NCBI GenBank assembly: GCA_022425485.1
Contig: JAKMFL010000057.1
Location: 1 to 64,000, forward strand
Source: Alphaproteobacteria bacterium
GTDB lineage: Bacteria; Pseudomonadota; Alphaproteobacteria; Puniceispirillales; Puniceispirillaceae
Direction of reading: 5' to 3'
Length of the DNA: 64,000 bases
In this document: positions 45,558-54,039 of the stretch, piece after piece
Position numbering within the stretch: position 1 is the stretch's first letter
How the letters are laid out: every line of letters begins with the position of its first letter
Notes under the pieces: generated by a model
Told to the model about the DNA's origin: nothing
What the model saw: the letters and a program-made list of their open reading frames with translations, nothing else
The model's database searches: none
Made by a program: the position numbers and the translations under genes

Positions 45558-46274
45558 ATGTCACAGGATTTATCGGATAAGGTTGTTTTAATTACAGGGG
45601 CAAGCCGCGGCATAGGCCGGGCGGCGGCGCTTGCTTGTGCGCATGCGGGAGCAGAGCTGATTATCACGGCGCGCACAGTGGCTGGCCTTGAAGAGCTCGA
45701 TGATGAGATTAGCCTAGCTGGCGGGCAAGCTACTATTGTTGAGCTTGACCAGAGCGACCATGAAGCGATGCCGCGATTAGCGCAAGCGATAAGCAGCCGT
45801 TGGGGACGCCTAGATGGGTTTGTGGCTAATGCTGGCCAGCTTGGGCAAATGGCGCCATTGCCGCATATTGATAGCGAAGTTTTTGAACGTACCATTGATA
45901 TCAATCTCGTTTCTATCTGGCATCAAATAGCCGCGCTTGATCCCCTTTTACGCCAGTCACAGTCAGGAAGGGCGGTTCTGGTATCCAGCAGCGTTGCCCA
46001 TGGCGCAAACGCCTTTTGGGGCGGTTATGCGGTATCTAAAGCTGGGCTGGAGGCGATGGGCAGAGTGTGGGCAGCTGAAAGTGAGCAAACTAATCTGCGT
46101 ATTAATATGCTGAATCCGGGTGGCACAAAAACGGCAATGCGCGCAGCAGCTTATCCCGGCGAAAATCCAGATGCCCTGCCAACGCCTGAAGATATAGCCC
46201 CTGCCTTTGTTTGGATGCTAAGTGCCGATTGCACCAGCCAAGGCGAGCTTTACCGCGCGGCTGATCTTATTTAA
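45558..46274 (+). CDS. Short-chain dehydrogenase/reductase
   Basis: The 238-residue protein is a classical SDR: ITGASRGIGRAAAL, VANAGQL, the catalytic Ser in VLVSSSVAH and Tyr/Lys in GYAVSKAGLEA. The C-terminal half (MLNPGGTKTAMRAAAYPGE) lacks a clear substrate clue. A purF-SDR pair is common in alphaproteobacteria, but its substrate is unknown to me. It converges with mnmC. GTG at 45555 is one codon upstream. Confidence 0.85.
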   Translation: MSQDLSDKVVLITGASRGIGRAAALACAHAGAELIITARTVAGLEELDDEISLAGGQATIVELDQSDHEAMPRLAQAISSRWGRLDGFVANAGQLGQMAPLPHIDSEVFERTIDINLVSIWHQIAALDPLLRQSQSGRAVLVSSSVAHGANAFWGGYAVSKAGLEAMGRVWAAESEQTNLRINMLNPGGTKTAMRAAAYPGENPDALPTPEDIAPAFVWMLSADCTSQGELYRAADLI

Positions 46275-46309
46275 TCAAATCTTGAAAACACTCAAATCTA
46301 TGCGTATAG

Positions 46310-48118
46310 CTAGAGCTCTTTAAGCCGTTCTGGCAATAGGGCGGCTGCTAGTGGTTGTTCTAGAAAATCAGCTCTACCCGCTATTCGGCAAGCTAGGCTA
46401 TGCGCCAAAAATCCAGCAAGCGTAAGGCCGCGAGCACCAAGAGCAGTGAGCATATATTTCGTCTCACTTATCTCTCCAGCGACAGGCAGTCTATCAGCTA
46501 CTGCAAGGCGCAGCGCACGCCGCCCTGAATAGCTATCTGGAGACGCAGCAAGGCTTTGTAATATTTCTGGCATCAGCGCAAGATTTTGCAGATGACCTTC
46601 TTTTGTGATTTCTGCGCCCTCATGAGGGTCAAAGCCAGCACCCGCAATTTGCATCCCTGCCCCGCAAGGTAGCAAATAGCCAGAATAATTAATGGCCATT
46701 TTAAGCTGGGATAGAGCTGTATCCTGCGGCATATAGCTTAGCTGGCCAGAGGTTATCTGAAACCGCTTTTTCGGCACAATCCCGTCATTTATCAGCTGGG
46801 GGGTTGCAGCCCCCCCACAATAAATAACATGGCTCGCCGTGAAATACTGGCCGTCATGGCACTTAATCTGCCACTCTCCCTCTTCGCCGCTTACTTCCCT
46901 CACGCCAGCATTAGTATGAACCAGACTGCCAGCTATAAGCGCTGTGCAATAAGCAGGCGGGGAGACGACACCGCCAGCAGCGTGATATAACCCGCCCATA
47001 CCAACTTCGATACCAATCTTTTCTGCAACAGCCTTTGGTGTAAGGTAGGTAGCTAAATCTTCAGGAAAGCCTTGCGCTGATATTTTGGCTTGGCGGGAAG
47101 CTTTACGTTCGGAGAAATCTAGGCTGACGACGCCCGGGGATAAGATGAGTTGATGCCGTTCAGCAAATTTCTGGGCGTCTGCTAGGGCAGAAATAGATAA
47201 CCGTGCGGCTGGCATATCCCCGACACTTAAAAACGGCACCAGCAAACCCGCAGGATTGCCAGAAGCGGCAGGGGCTATTTCATTGGCCTGCTCAAGGATA
47301 AAATGAGGGATATTTAGCTCTGCCAGCGCATATGCCATCGCTGCACCAGCTATGCCGCCGCCAATTATGGCCACTTGTTCAACCGAACGCGCTTTTGCGC
47401 GGTTAAATCCCTTATCATAAATCCCTTTTAGCATATCCCGCTTGCGCCCAAATCCGGGGGTTTTTTCAAGATCAAAGCCTGCTTCACTTAGATGGGTGCG
47501 CACCTGCCGCGCGACCGTAAAACTTGATAGCCTTGTTCCTTTTTTGGATAGCCGGGCTATTTCATTGCAGACCGGCTGTGACCAAATCTGTGGATTCTTT
47601 GCCGGAGCAAACCCATCCAAAAACCAGAAATCAGCTGCAAAAGATAGGCGAGACAACGCTGCCTCTGCTTGGCCATAATGCAGTTGCACCCGCACCTGCC
47701 CCCCCAACAGGGAAAACCGATGCACGCCATGCCAGCGGCGCGGCCAATTTGCGATTAGATCATGTGAAAGGCGCGTTAATTCAGGAAAGGCATTATGCGC
47801 AAGACGGGCATCTTTTGCCTCCAACGGTGCAGCTTCAAAGCTGATAAAATCTATCTGACAGCTGCTACCAGCCTTGGTGATTGCCGCGCACAAAGCCAAT
47901 AAATTCAGCCCCGTTCCAAATCCGGTTTCAGCAATGATAAGATGAGATGCATGCGCCAATGCATCCAAAGCCCCGCTACCATCAATAAATACATAGCGGC
48001 TTTCAGCAAGCCCATCTTCTGCGGAAAAATACACATCCCCTACATCGATGGCGCGCAAAATTCCATCATCAAAAGAGACCGAAGCAGGCGGCAATTGCGG
48101 CAGAGGTGGCTGTTCCAT
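46310..48118 (-). CDS. mnmC: Bifunctional tRNA mnm5s2U34 methyltransferase/oxidoreductase
   Basis: MnmC completes the mnm5 modification of wobble uridine. The N-terminal methyltransferase domain has the SAM motif ETGFGTGLNLL and LDGFAPAKNPQIWS. The C-terminal FAD-dependent oxidase begins VAIIGGGIAGAAMAYAL and contains GYLLPCGAGMQIAGAGFDP and GRRALRLAVADRLP. The 602-residue length from ATG 48118 fits the two-domain family. The longer frame to 48253 adds 45 residues without similarity. Confidence 0.92.
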   Translation of the reverse strand: MEQPPLPQLPPASVSFDDGILRAIDVGDVYFSAEDGLAESRYVFIDGSGALDALAHASHLIIAETGFGTGLNLLALCAAITKAGSSCQIDFISFEAAPLEAKDARLAHNAFPELTRLSHDLIANWPRRWHGVHRFSLLGGQVRVQLHYGQAEAALSRLSFAADFWFLDGFAPAKNPQIWSQPVCNEIARLSKKGTRLSSFTVARQVRTHLSEAGFDLEKTPGFGRKRDMLKGIYDKGFNRAKARSVEQVAIIGGGIAGAAMAYALAELNIPHFILEQANEIAPAASGNPAGLLVPFLSVGDMPAARLSISALADAQKFAERHQLILSPGVVSLDFSERKASRQAKISAQGFPEDLATYLTPKAVAEKIGIEVGMGGLYHAAGGVVSPPAYCTALIAGSLVHTNAGVREVSGEEGEWQIKCHDGQYFTASHVIYCGGAATPQLINDGIVPKKRFQITSGQLSYMPQDTALSQLKMAINYSGYLLPCGAGMQIAGAGFDPHEGAEITKEGHLQNLALMPEILQSLAASPDSYSGRRALRLAVADRLPVAGEISETKYMLTALGARGLTLAGFLAHSLACRIAGRADFLEQPLAAALLPERLKEL

Positions 48119-48177
48119 AGCGCTTATCTCTAGCAGTAATACAAGAATTTGTCTGCATCTGAAATTGGGAATAATTC

Positions 48178-48288
48178 GCATGAGGCGAAAAGTGTTAATG
48201 CCCCTATACTTAAGCATAGGGATGGGACAAAACCCCATCATTTTAGGGAACAAAGGACGTGCCCCTTTTGGAAAGGGGATAATTTTTT
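48178..48288 (+). ncRNA. Candidate small RNA or structured leader upstream of the cfa-like gene
   Basis: Three consecutive hairpins are visible: CCCTAT/ATAGGG (48202-48221), GATGGG/CCCATC (48221-48239) and CCCCTTT/AAAGGGG (48262-48278), the last followed by ATAATTTTTT. A promoter-like TTGTCT (48149-48154), 17 bases, TAATTC (48172-48177) lies upstream. There is no plus-strand gene before it, so the terminator-like hairpin ends either a free small RNA or an attenuated leader of the gene at 48347. Nothing is recognised as a known riboswitch. Structure is seen; function is inferred. Confidence 0.4.
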
Positions 48289-48346
48289 ATTAAGGTTAAG
48301 ACGGCTTTTAGGTCAGTAAGACTAATAGACTAGGTGAGATAGCGAC

Positions 48347-49630
48347 ATGGTCAAACTAGCCATTCTCATTCTTCGGCATATGCTGTCATCAGGACAGCTA
48401 AAGATATCGCTCCCCGGCAAGCCAGATATTGTTGTAACGGCACGCAATAGAGGCTGGAGGGCTGGGAAAGGGCAGCATCCTGATAAAGGGGCCAGTACTG
48501 GTGCTGGTATTGGCATTGGCATTAGCTTACCGCGCCCTTCTGCATTATTGGCACTGGTATTGCGTCCAGACCCGCTAATTGGTGAATATTACATGCGCGG
48601 CGAGCTCGTCCTAACAGAAGGCTCCTTCGAAGATTTTATTGCCTTCTTGTTCCAGAATACACAAAGCTGGCGCCATAGCGTAATCGGGGCTATTTATTGC
48701 CAGTTCTGGGAGATAATCGGCTGGTTTGCCTCTTTAAATCCTATCGGGCGTTCCCGCCGCAATGTTGCCCATCATTATGATTTAACCGACCAGCTATTTG
48801 ATCTGTTTTTAGACGAAAACCGGCAATATTCACGCGCCTATTTTCGCGGAACAGCCGATACATTAGACATCGCACAAAAACAGAAAATAGCCAGATTGGC
48901 TGCCAAGCTTCATCTGCAAGCAAATATGCGGGTTTTAGATATTGGCTGCGGTTGGGGCGGGCTCGCTACCGCCCTGTCCAAATGCGCAAATAATCTCCAT
49001 ATTACGGGTATCACCTTGTCCGAAAATCAATATGCTTTTTTCAAAAAATCAATTGAAGAAAACAGCCTAAACAAACTGCTATCGGTAGAGTTGCAGGATT
49101 ACCGTAAATTGGGTCATCGCCGCTTTGAGCGTATTATTTCAGTGGGTATGCTTGAACATGTGGGCAAGCAAAATCTAAATAAATTTATGGCTACAATAGA
49201 CCAGCATCTAGCCGATAATGGGGTGGCTGTTATCCATTCCATTGGCCGCAATGGCCCGCCTTGCGCGACCAGCCCTTGGCTGATGAAATATATTTTCCCC
49301 GGCGGCTATCTGCCTACCTTGAGGCAAATGATGCAGGCGATTGAAAGAACCACTTTAAAAGTAACCGATATTGAAATAATGCGTTTGCATTATGCCGAAA
49401 CCCTGAGCCATTGGCGCACACGCTTTGAGGCGCATAAGGACAAGCTACCCGAACATTATGATGAAGCCTTTATCCGAATGTGGCAATTTTATCTAATTTG
49501 TAGTGAAAATTATTTCAGATATGCGCATGGCATGGTATTCCAGATTCAGCTAGCGAGACGCCAAGAAGATGTACCGCAAACCAGAGACTATATCGCTAAT
49601 GAGGAAAGACGAGTTCTGAAGCTGTTATGA
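48347..49630 (+). CDS. Cyclopropane-fatty-acyl-phospholipid synthase-like methyltransferase (first copy)
   Basis: The 427-residue protein has the Cfa family layout: an N-terminal lipid-binding domain (GEYYMRGELVLTEGSFEDFIAFL), the HHYDLTDQLFDLFLDENRQYS segment, the SAM motif VLDIGCGWGGLATAL, and the catalytic region YIFPGGYLPTL. A short Gly/Ile insert (STGAGIGIGIS near residue 52) looks like a small repeat expansion. It resembles the second copy at 59492 but is not close to identical; substrate may differ (double-bond methylation rather than cyclopropanation). It overlaps ycgN by 4 bp. Confidence 0.88.
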   Translation: MVKLAILILRHMLSSGQLKISLPGKPDIVVTARNRGWRAGKGQHPDKGASTGAGIGIGISLPRPSALLALVLRPDPLIGEYYMRGELVLTEGSFEDFIAFLFQNTQSWRHSVIGAIYCQFWEIIGWFASLNPIGRSRRNVAHHYDLTDQLFDLFLDENRQYSRAYFRGTADTLDIAQKQKIARLAAKLHLQANMRVLDIGCGWGGLATALSKCANNLHITGITLSENQYAFFKKSIEENSLNKLLSVELQDYRKLGHRRFERIISVGMLEHVGKQNLNKFMATIDQHLADNGVAVIHSIGRNGPPCATSPWLMKYIFPGGYLPTLRQMMQAIERTTLKVTDIEIMRLHYAETLSHWRTRFEAHKDKLPEHYDEAFIRMWQFYLICSENYFRYAHGMVFQIQLARRQEDVPQTRDYIANEERRVLKLL

Positions 49631-50091
49631 GTATATCTAAATCGAATTCGGTTAAACCTTTTTATGAAACCAAATCCTTAGATGAGATGAGCAAAGCCGA
49701 ATGGGAATCTTTATGTGATGGTTGCGGAAAATGCTGTGTTCTAAAGCTAGAAGATATCGATACAGGGGAAGTCTATAACACAGATGTGGGCTGCAAATTA
49801 CTAGATTGCGCCTCGGCACAATGCCAGAATTATGCAGAACGCAAAACCTATGTGCCAGATTGTGTGGTATTAACACCAGAAACGCTTGGTCAGATTAGCT
49901 GGATGCCAAAAAGCTGCGCATATCGGCGCTTATATGAGGGGCGCGGTTTGGCAGACTGGCATCCGCTGATCTCTGGCACGCCAGATAGTGTTGCACAAGC
50001 AGGCCATTCAGTGGCGGGGTTAATTTTTCCCGAAGGCAGTGTTGACGATGCAGATATGCCTGACCATATCGTGAATTGGGATACAGAATAA
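49627..50091 (+). CDS. YcgN family cysteine-cluster protein
   Basis: The 154-residue protein belongs to the YcgN/UPF0260 family. Conserved cysteines sit in CDGCGKCC near residue 31 and in CKLLDCASAQCQNY, a pattern that suggests a bound metal or iron-sulfur site. The C-terminus has the family CAYRRLYEGRGLADWHPL stretch. The function is unknown. The ATGA overlap with the Cfa-like gene indicates coupled translation. Confidence 0.85.
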   Translation: MSISKSNSVKPFYETKSLDEMSKAEWESLCDGCGKCCVLKLEDIDTGEVYNTDVGCKLLDCASAQCQNYAERKTYVPDCVVLTPETLGQISWMPKSCAYRRLYEGRGLADWHPLISGTPDSVAQAGHSVAGLIFPEGSVDDADMPDHIVNWDTE

Positions 50092-50100
50092 GGCCTTTCA

Positions 50101-50147
50101 AAAAAAGCCTAAAAAATAGGCCGGAAAAAAGGCCTAAAAAATAGGAT
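50101..50147 (+). repeat. 24-bp near-tandem duplication after ycgN
   Basis: AAAAAAGCCTAAAAAATAGG (from 50101) is followed by a near copy from 50125 with one extra G. The two TAGGCC and GGCCTA segments can also form a hairpin, so the duplication may have created a terminator-like structure between ycgN and the small gene at 50156. Confidence 0.75.
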
Positions 50148-50155
50148 AGAGAGAC

Positions 50156-50335
50156 ATGAATACCCGCTGGATTTTAGTGATATTATTGACCGTAATGATG
50201 ATAGCCCTCATTTGGCGCAATGAGATGTCAGATATGGCAGACCCTAGCTGGACAAAATGTAAAGAATCACTGCTGGTTCAAACCTTAACAGGAAGCTGCA
50301 CCCTGCGGTATGAGGGCGAGACAGAGCCTTCATAA
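50156..50335 (+). CDS. Small single-pass membrane protein (59 residues)
   Basis: The frame is ATG to TAA with AGGATAGAG upstream. The product starts MNTRWILVILLTVMMIALIW, one transmembrane helix with a short cytoplasmic N-terminus, then a polar tail with two Cys (residues 35 and 48) that would lie in the periplasm. I recognise no family. Its place between ycgN and the DUF2256 gene, with short spacers, suggests an operon. A real gene is likely but not certain. Confidence 0.6.
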   Translation: MNTRWILVILLTVMMIALIWRNEMSDMADPSWTKCKESLLVQTLTGSCTLRYEGETEPS

Positions 50336-50386
50336 ATATAAGATATCCTCTGGCCCCCCTTTTCCTTCACATAAAGACAAAAACAG

Positions 50387-50551
50387 ATGGCGCACAAAAA
50401 GAACAACCAACGAATGGTGCGTAAGGGCAATCTGGGCGAGAAAATATGCGTTAACTGCCAGAAACCTTTTGCGTGGCGCAAAAAATGGGAACGTGACTGG
50501 GATCAGGTAAAATATTGCTCAGAGCGATGCCGCAGGCAAAAAGCTGACTAG
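50387..50551 (+). CDS. DUF2256 family protein (54 residues)
   Basis: The product matches DUF2256: [21 protein letters not shown] followed by [16 protein letters not shown]. Four Cys in two CxxC-type pairs (CVNC, CSERC) suggest a small zinc ribbon. Family members often neighbour photolyase or cryptochrome genes in marine bacteria (recalled, not tested). None is in this window, but DNA-repair genes follow directly. Its stop overlaps the convergent ligase by 4 bp. Confidence 0.85.
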   Translation: MAHKKNNQRMVRKGNLGEKICVNCQKPFAWRKKWERDWDQVKYCSERCRRQKAD

Positions 50552-52164
50552 ACATCCTTATCTGGAATAAAACGCTTCAAATAGGCCACATTATCTGCCT
50601 CTTCGGCAGGTTTGTCCCAGCGGATAGCATGAAAACGTGGAAACCGCATCGCTATGCCTGATTTATGCCGTTTTGAGTTGTGTAACTGGTCGAAAGCAAC
50701 TTCGACAACGATTTTATGTTCTACCTCGCGCACGGGGCCAAAACGGTTGATGGTATGCGCGCGCACAAATTTATCTAACTGCCGCAATTCTGTATCTGAA
50801 AAACCTGAATAGGCTTTACAGACAGGTACTAATTCTGGCCCATCCTCGCCATCGCGCCACGCCCCAAGCGTATAATCAGAATAAAATGAAGAGCGTTTTC
50901 CATGCCCGCGCTGCGCATATAAAATGACCAAATCAGCATGTTTTGGATTGCGTTTCAGCTTGAACCAATGCCCTTTTGGGCGACCAGCGATATAGGGGCT
51001 GTCAGCCTTTTTCAGCATGACGCCCTCAATTCTGGGATCTGCCTGCTCTTTTATCACCTGCAAACTTGCAAAATTATCTACTGTTAAGCACGCCGATAAA
51101 TCCAATTTTGGGGCATCTTTTTGATCTGTTTCTATTCGGGTTACTTCTGTTTCCAGCCATGTCCGCCTTTGCGATAAAGGCAAGTTCCGCAAATCTTTAT
51201 CGCCAAGAAATAATATGTCATAAGCACGAATAAAAACTGGAAAATCTTTTTGCATACGGCTGGTCACACGCTTGCGGTTTAAGCGTTGCTGCAGGTCATT
51301 AAAGCTGCCAACTTCCTCTGGCGTGCCGGCCAGCAATTCGCCATCTAGCACCCCTTTCCATTTCATTTCGGTGACCAGTTCAGGAAAGCTCGCAGAAACA
51401 TCATCACCAGTTCGCGAAAACAGCCGCACCCCATCCTCTGCACTAACTAATTGGATGCGCGCGCCATCCCATTTCCATTCTATTTGCCAATCATCAGGCA
51501 CAAAGCCCTCCTGCATCCCCTCATCTATGGGATGCGCTAGCATCATCGGGCGAAACACAGCCCTTCCCTCTGCTTCGGGGCGCTTTGTGCGTCCTTCTAG
51601 CCAGTCAAACAGGTCATCATAGGGCGGGGAAATAAGGGGCCATATTTCTTCAATTTCAGCAATATCTCTATCAAATGCATGTGCAAGGGCGGTGCGTGCC
51701 ATGCGCCCAGATACGCCCACCCGCATGCCGCCTGTTGCCAGTTTTAACAGCGCCCAACGCTCGGCTACATTAGCCCTGTCCATATATCCTGCCAGTAACG
51801 GCTTGATGCCAGCACGCGGTGTATCCGCCAAGCTGGCAATGACCGCAGAAAGGCGTAAATCTTCAGCCGCTTCTGTGCCATCATGCGCGGGGCTAGCCGG
51901 CCATAACAACGCGACTGTTTCGGCTAGATCGCCCACAAAATCATAGGAAAGGGCAAAAAGTTCTGGCGAGCTTACCTCGCTAGCAAGCTCGCGCACTACC
52001 CCTGCCTTGACATGTGAGAAGCTGAGGTCGCCTGTCAGTCCGGCAAGTCCCCACCCCCTGTCTGGATGGGGGGCTTCGCGTAACCAGCCAGAAAGATGGG
52101 CCAATTTTACGGTGCGCCGCGGCGAGAATATCAGTGCCTCTAAAAGCTCGGAAAATCGTCTCAT
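50548..52164 (-). CDS. ATP-dependent DNA ligase (ligase-associated damage response type)
   Basis: This is a second ligase beside the expected NAD-dependent LigA. The 538 residues comprise an N-terminal DNA-binding domain, the nucleotidyltransferase domain with the adenylated Lys231 in [36 protein letters not shown] and WFKLKRN, and an OB-fold C-terminus. This is the bacterial type named for a cisplatin damage response and found with an exonuclease, helicase and PdeM, as here. It overlaps the exonuclease by 4 bp. Confidence 0.93.
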   Translation of the reverse strand: MRRFSELLEALIFSPRRTVKLAHLSGWLREAPHPDRGWGLAGLTGDLSFSHVKAGVVRELASEVSSPELFALSYDFVGDLAETVALLWPASPAHDGTEAAEDLRLSAVIASLADTPRAGIKPLLAGYMDRANVAERWALLKLATGGMRVGVSGRMARTALAHAFDRDIAEIEEIWPLISPPYDDLFDWLEGRTKRPEAEGRAVFRPMMLAHPIDEGMQEGFVPDDWQIEWKWDGARIQLVSAEDGVRLFSRTGDDVSASFPELVTEMKWKGVLDGELLAGTPEEVGSFNDLQQRLNRKRVTSRMQKDFPVFIRAYDILFLGDKDLRNLPLSQRRTWLETEVTRIETDQKDAPKLDLSACLTVDNFASLQVIKEQADPRIEGVMLKKADSPYIAGRPKGHWFKLKRNPKHADLVILYAQRGHGKRSSFYSDYTLGAWRDGEDGPELVPVCKAYSGFSDTELRQLDKFVRAHTINRFGPVREVEHKIVVEVAFDQLHNSKRHKSGIAMRFPRFHAIRWDKPAEEADNVAYLKRFIPDKDV

Positions 52165-53168
52165 TCCATGGCCTCATCATACCCAATTAGCGATAGCGCC
52201 CGCGCTGATATCCCGCGTTGCTGACAAGCATGAATAAGCGCATCCTCTCGCCCATGAGTTACCCACACCTCACCCGGATTAACCGCTTCGATTGTGGCTA
52301 GCAAATCATCCCAATCCGCATGATCTGACAAAATTAAGGGGAATTCTACACCGCGTTGTTTGGCGCGTTGACGCACTTGCATCCACCCAGACGCAAAGAC
52401 ATTTAACGGGTCACTAAGCCGTCGCGCCCACACAGTATTCATTGCCGAAGGCGGCGCAATAATAATCGCCCCTTCTAGCTCTTGCGAAGGTTTGCCACGA
52501 TTTGTTGACGTGGCGGGGCGTAATTCGCCAAGCTCTACCCCATATTCCTGATACAGATTACATAAATTCTGCAATGCCCCATGAATATAAATCGGCGCAT
52601 TATAGCCTGCTGCGCGTAGAAGAGCGATAACCCGTTGTGCTTTGCCTAGCGCATAAGCGCCGATAAGGATAGAGCGTTCTGGAAATAAGGATTTTACCTT
52701 CAACAGCCGCTCTATTTCGGCTTTTGGATCGGGGTGGCGAAATACTGGCAGGCCAAAGGTTGCTTCGGTAATAAATATATCACAAGGAACAATTTCAAAG
52801 GCCGCGCAAGTAGGGTCAGATTTACGTTTATAATCACCAGCGGCAATCAGGCGGGTATTCTGATATTCCACAATGATTTGCGCACTGCCCAGAATATGCC
52901 CAGATGGCGCCATGCCTACGTGAACATCCCCTAGTTTTAGCTTCTCGCCATAGCGAAGCGGGGTCTTAATTTCGGCAAAATCATCGCCATAGCGCGTTGC
53001 CATAATCGCCAGCGTTTCAGGGGTTGCAATAACCTGGTGATGGCCGGGCCGCGCATGGTCAGCATGGCCATGGGTAATCAGCGCAACCTGCACCTTTGCA
53101 AGCGGGTCAATATGCGCAGCTGCTGGCAAAATGGATAAACCAGCTCTATCTATTTTTACCCAATCCAT
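52161..53168 (-). CDS. Ligase-associated DNA exonuclease (metallo-beta-lactamase fold)
   Basis: The 335-residue protein has the metal-binding ITHGHADHARPGH motif near residue 36 and the beta-CASP features of DNA/RNA nucleases (GHILGSAQ, AAGDYKRKSDPTCAAFE, LSDHADW, VTHGRE). The ATG at 53168 with AGGATG upstream is preferred; a frame to 53222 overlaps the GST end and adds 18 unrelated residues. It is translationally coupled to the ligase, consistent with end-processing before ligation. Confidence 0.92.
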   Translation of the reverse strand: MDWVKIDRAGLSILPAAAHIDPLAKVQVALITHGHADHARPGHHQVIATPETLAIMATRYGDDFAEIKTPLRYGEKLKLGDVHVGMAPSGHILGSAQIIVEYQNTRLIAAGDYKRKSDPTCAAFEIVPCDIFITEATFGLPVFRHPDPKAEIERLLKVKSLFPERSILIGAYALGKAQRVIALLRAAGYNAPIYIHGALQNLCNLYQEYGVELGELRPATSTNRGKPSQELEGAIIIAPPSAMNTVWARRLSDPLNVFASGWMQVRQRAKQRGVEFPLILSDHADWDDLLATIEAVNPGEVWVTHGREDALIHACQQRGISARALSLIGYDEAME

Positions 53169-53187
53169 AGCATCCTGAACGCGTGCG

Positions 53188-53880
53188 TTAAGATTTCTTT
53201 TCTGCGCCAAATAGCTTGGCATAATTCTCAGCGCTAATTTCTTTTAGATCTTCGCGCCAATCAGCGCCAACCGCACCGCCCGCCTGAACAGCGGGGCGTT
53301 CCAGCAGTGTTTTGCGCCACGCTTTGACATGAGGATAAGCGTCTATATCGACATTTTGGCGCTTATAGCTGCGTGTCCATGGCAAGATAGCAATATCAGC
53401 AATCGAATAGCTTTCCCCAGCTATAAACTGATTTTCTGATAGGCGTTTATCCATAACACCATAAAGCCGGTTGGCTTCGTCAGAATAGCGTTTCATTGCA
53501 TAATCAATGCGTGTTGGTGCATAGAAATTAAAATGATGGGCTTGCCCTAGCATTGGCCCAAATCCGCCCATCTGCCACATCAGCCATTCCTGAACCTGTA
53601 TTTGGGCCCGTCTATCTGCTGGCATCAATTTGCCTGTCTTTGCGGCTAAATAAAGCAATATAGCGCCTGATTCAAAGACGGAAATCGGCTTTCCATCTGG
53701 GCCATCATGATCGATTATTGCCGGCATTCGGTTATTGGGTGAAAAGGCCAAAAAATCGGGGTCAAACTGCTCCCCCTTGCCAATATTTACGGGCTTAATG
53801 CTATATTCCAGACCCATTTCTTCGAGGGCGATAGTAACTTTATGCCCGTTCGGGGTTGGCCAGTAATATAAATCGATCAT
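53188..53880 (-). CDS. Glutathione S-transferase family protein
   Basis: The 230-residue protein has an N-terminal thioredoxin-like GST domain (LYYWPTPNGHKVTIALEEMGL, the cis-Pro region NNRMPAI, FESGAILLYLA) and a helical C-terminal domain. It resembles the Nu class (YghU/YfcG), which reduces disulfides and peroxides using glutathione. It lies between the exonuclease and the helicase of the ligase cassette and could be part of the same transcript as the ligase, 20 bp upstream of the exonuclease. Confidence 0.9.
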   Translation of the reverse strand: MIDLYYWPTPNGHKVTIALEEMGLEYSIKPVNIGKGEQFDPDFLAFSPNNRMPAIIDHDGPDGKPISVFESGAILLYLAAKTGKLMPADRRAQIQVQEWLMWQMGGFGPMLGQAHHFNFYAPTRIDYAMKRYSDEANRLYGVMDKRLSENQFIAGESYSIADIAILPWTRSYKRQNVDIDAYPHVKAWRKTLLERPAVQAGGAVGADWREDLKEISAENYAKLFGAEKKS

Positions 53881-54039
53881 GGTCAGGCGCTTTCTTTAAT
53901 TTCGGCAGATAATACCCTTGGTTTAAGAGCAAAAACCTGCATGATGCGCATCCCCAAATAAGCTTATAAAAAAAACCTTGGGTTTGTCGCGCTTTGGTTT
54001 AGATATAGTGTTAATCCATAACAAATAATAGGCTTATCA

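Noticed and set aside
48119..48253. Longer MnmC start
   Set aside because: The 45 extra residues have no family similarity and overlap the structured RNA candidate.
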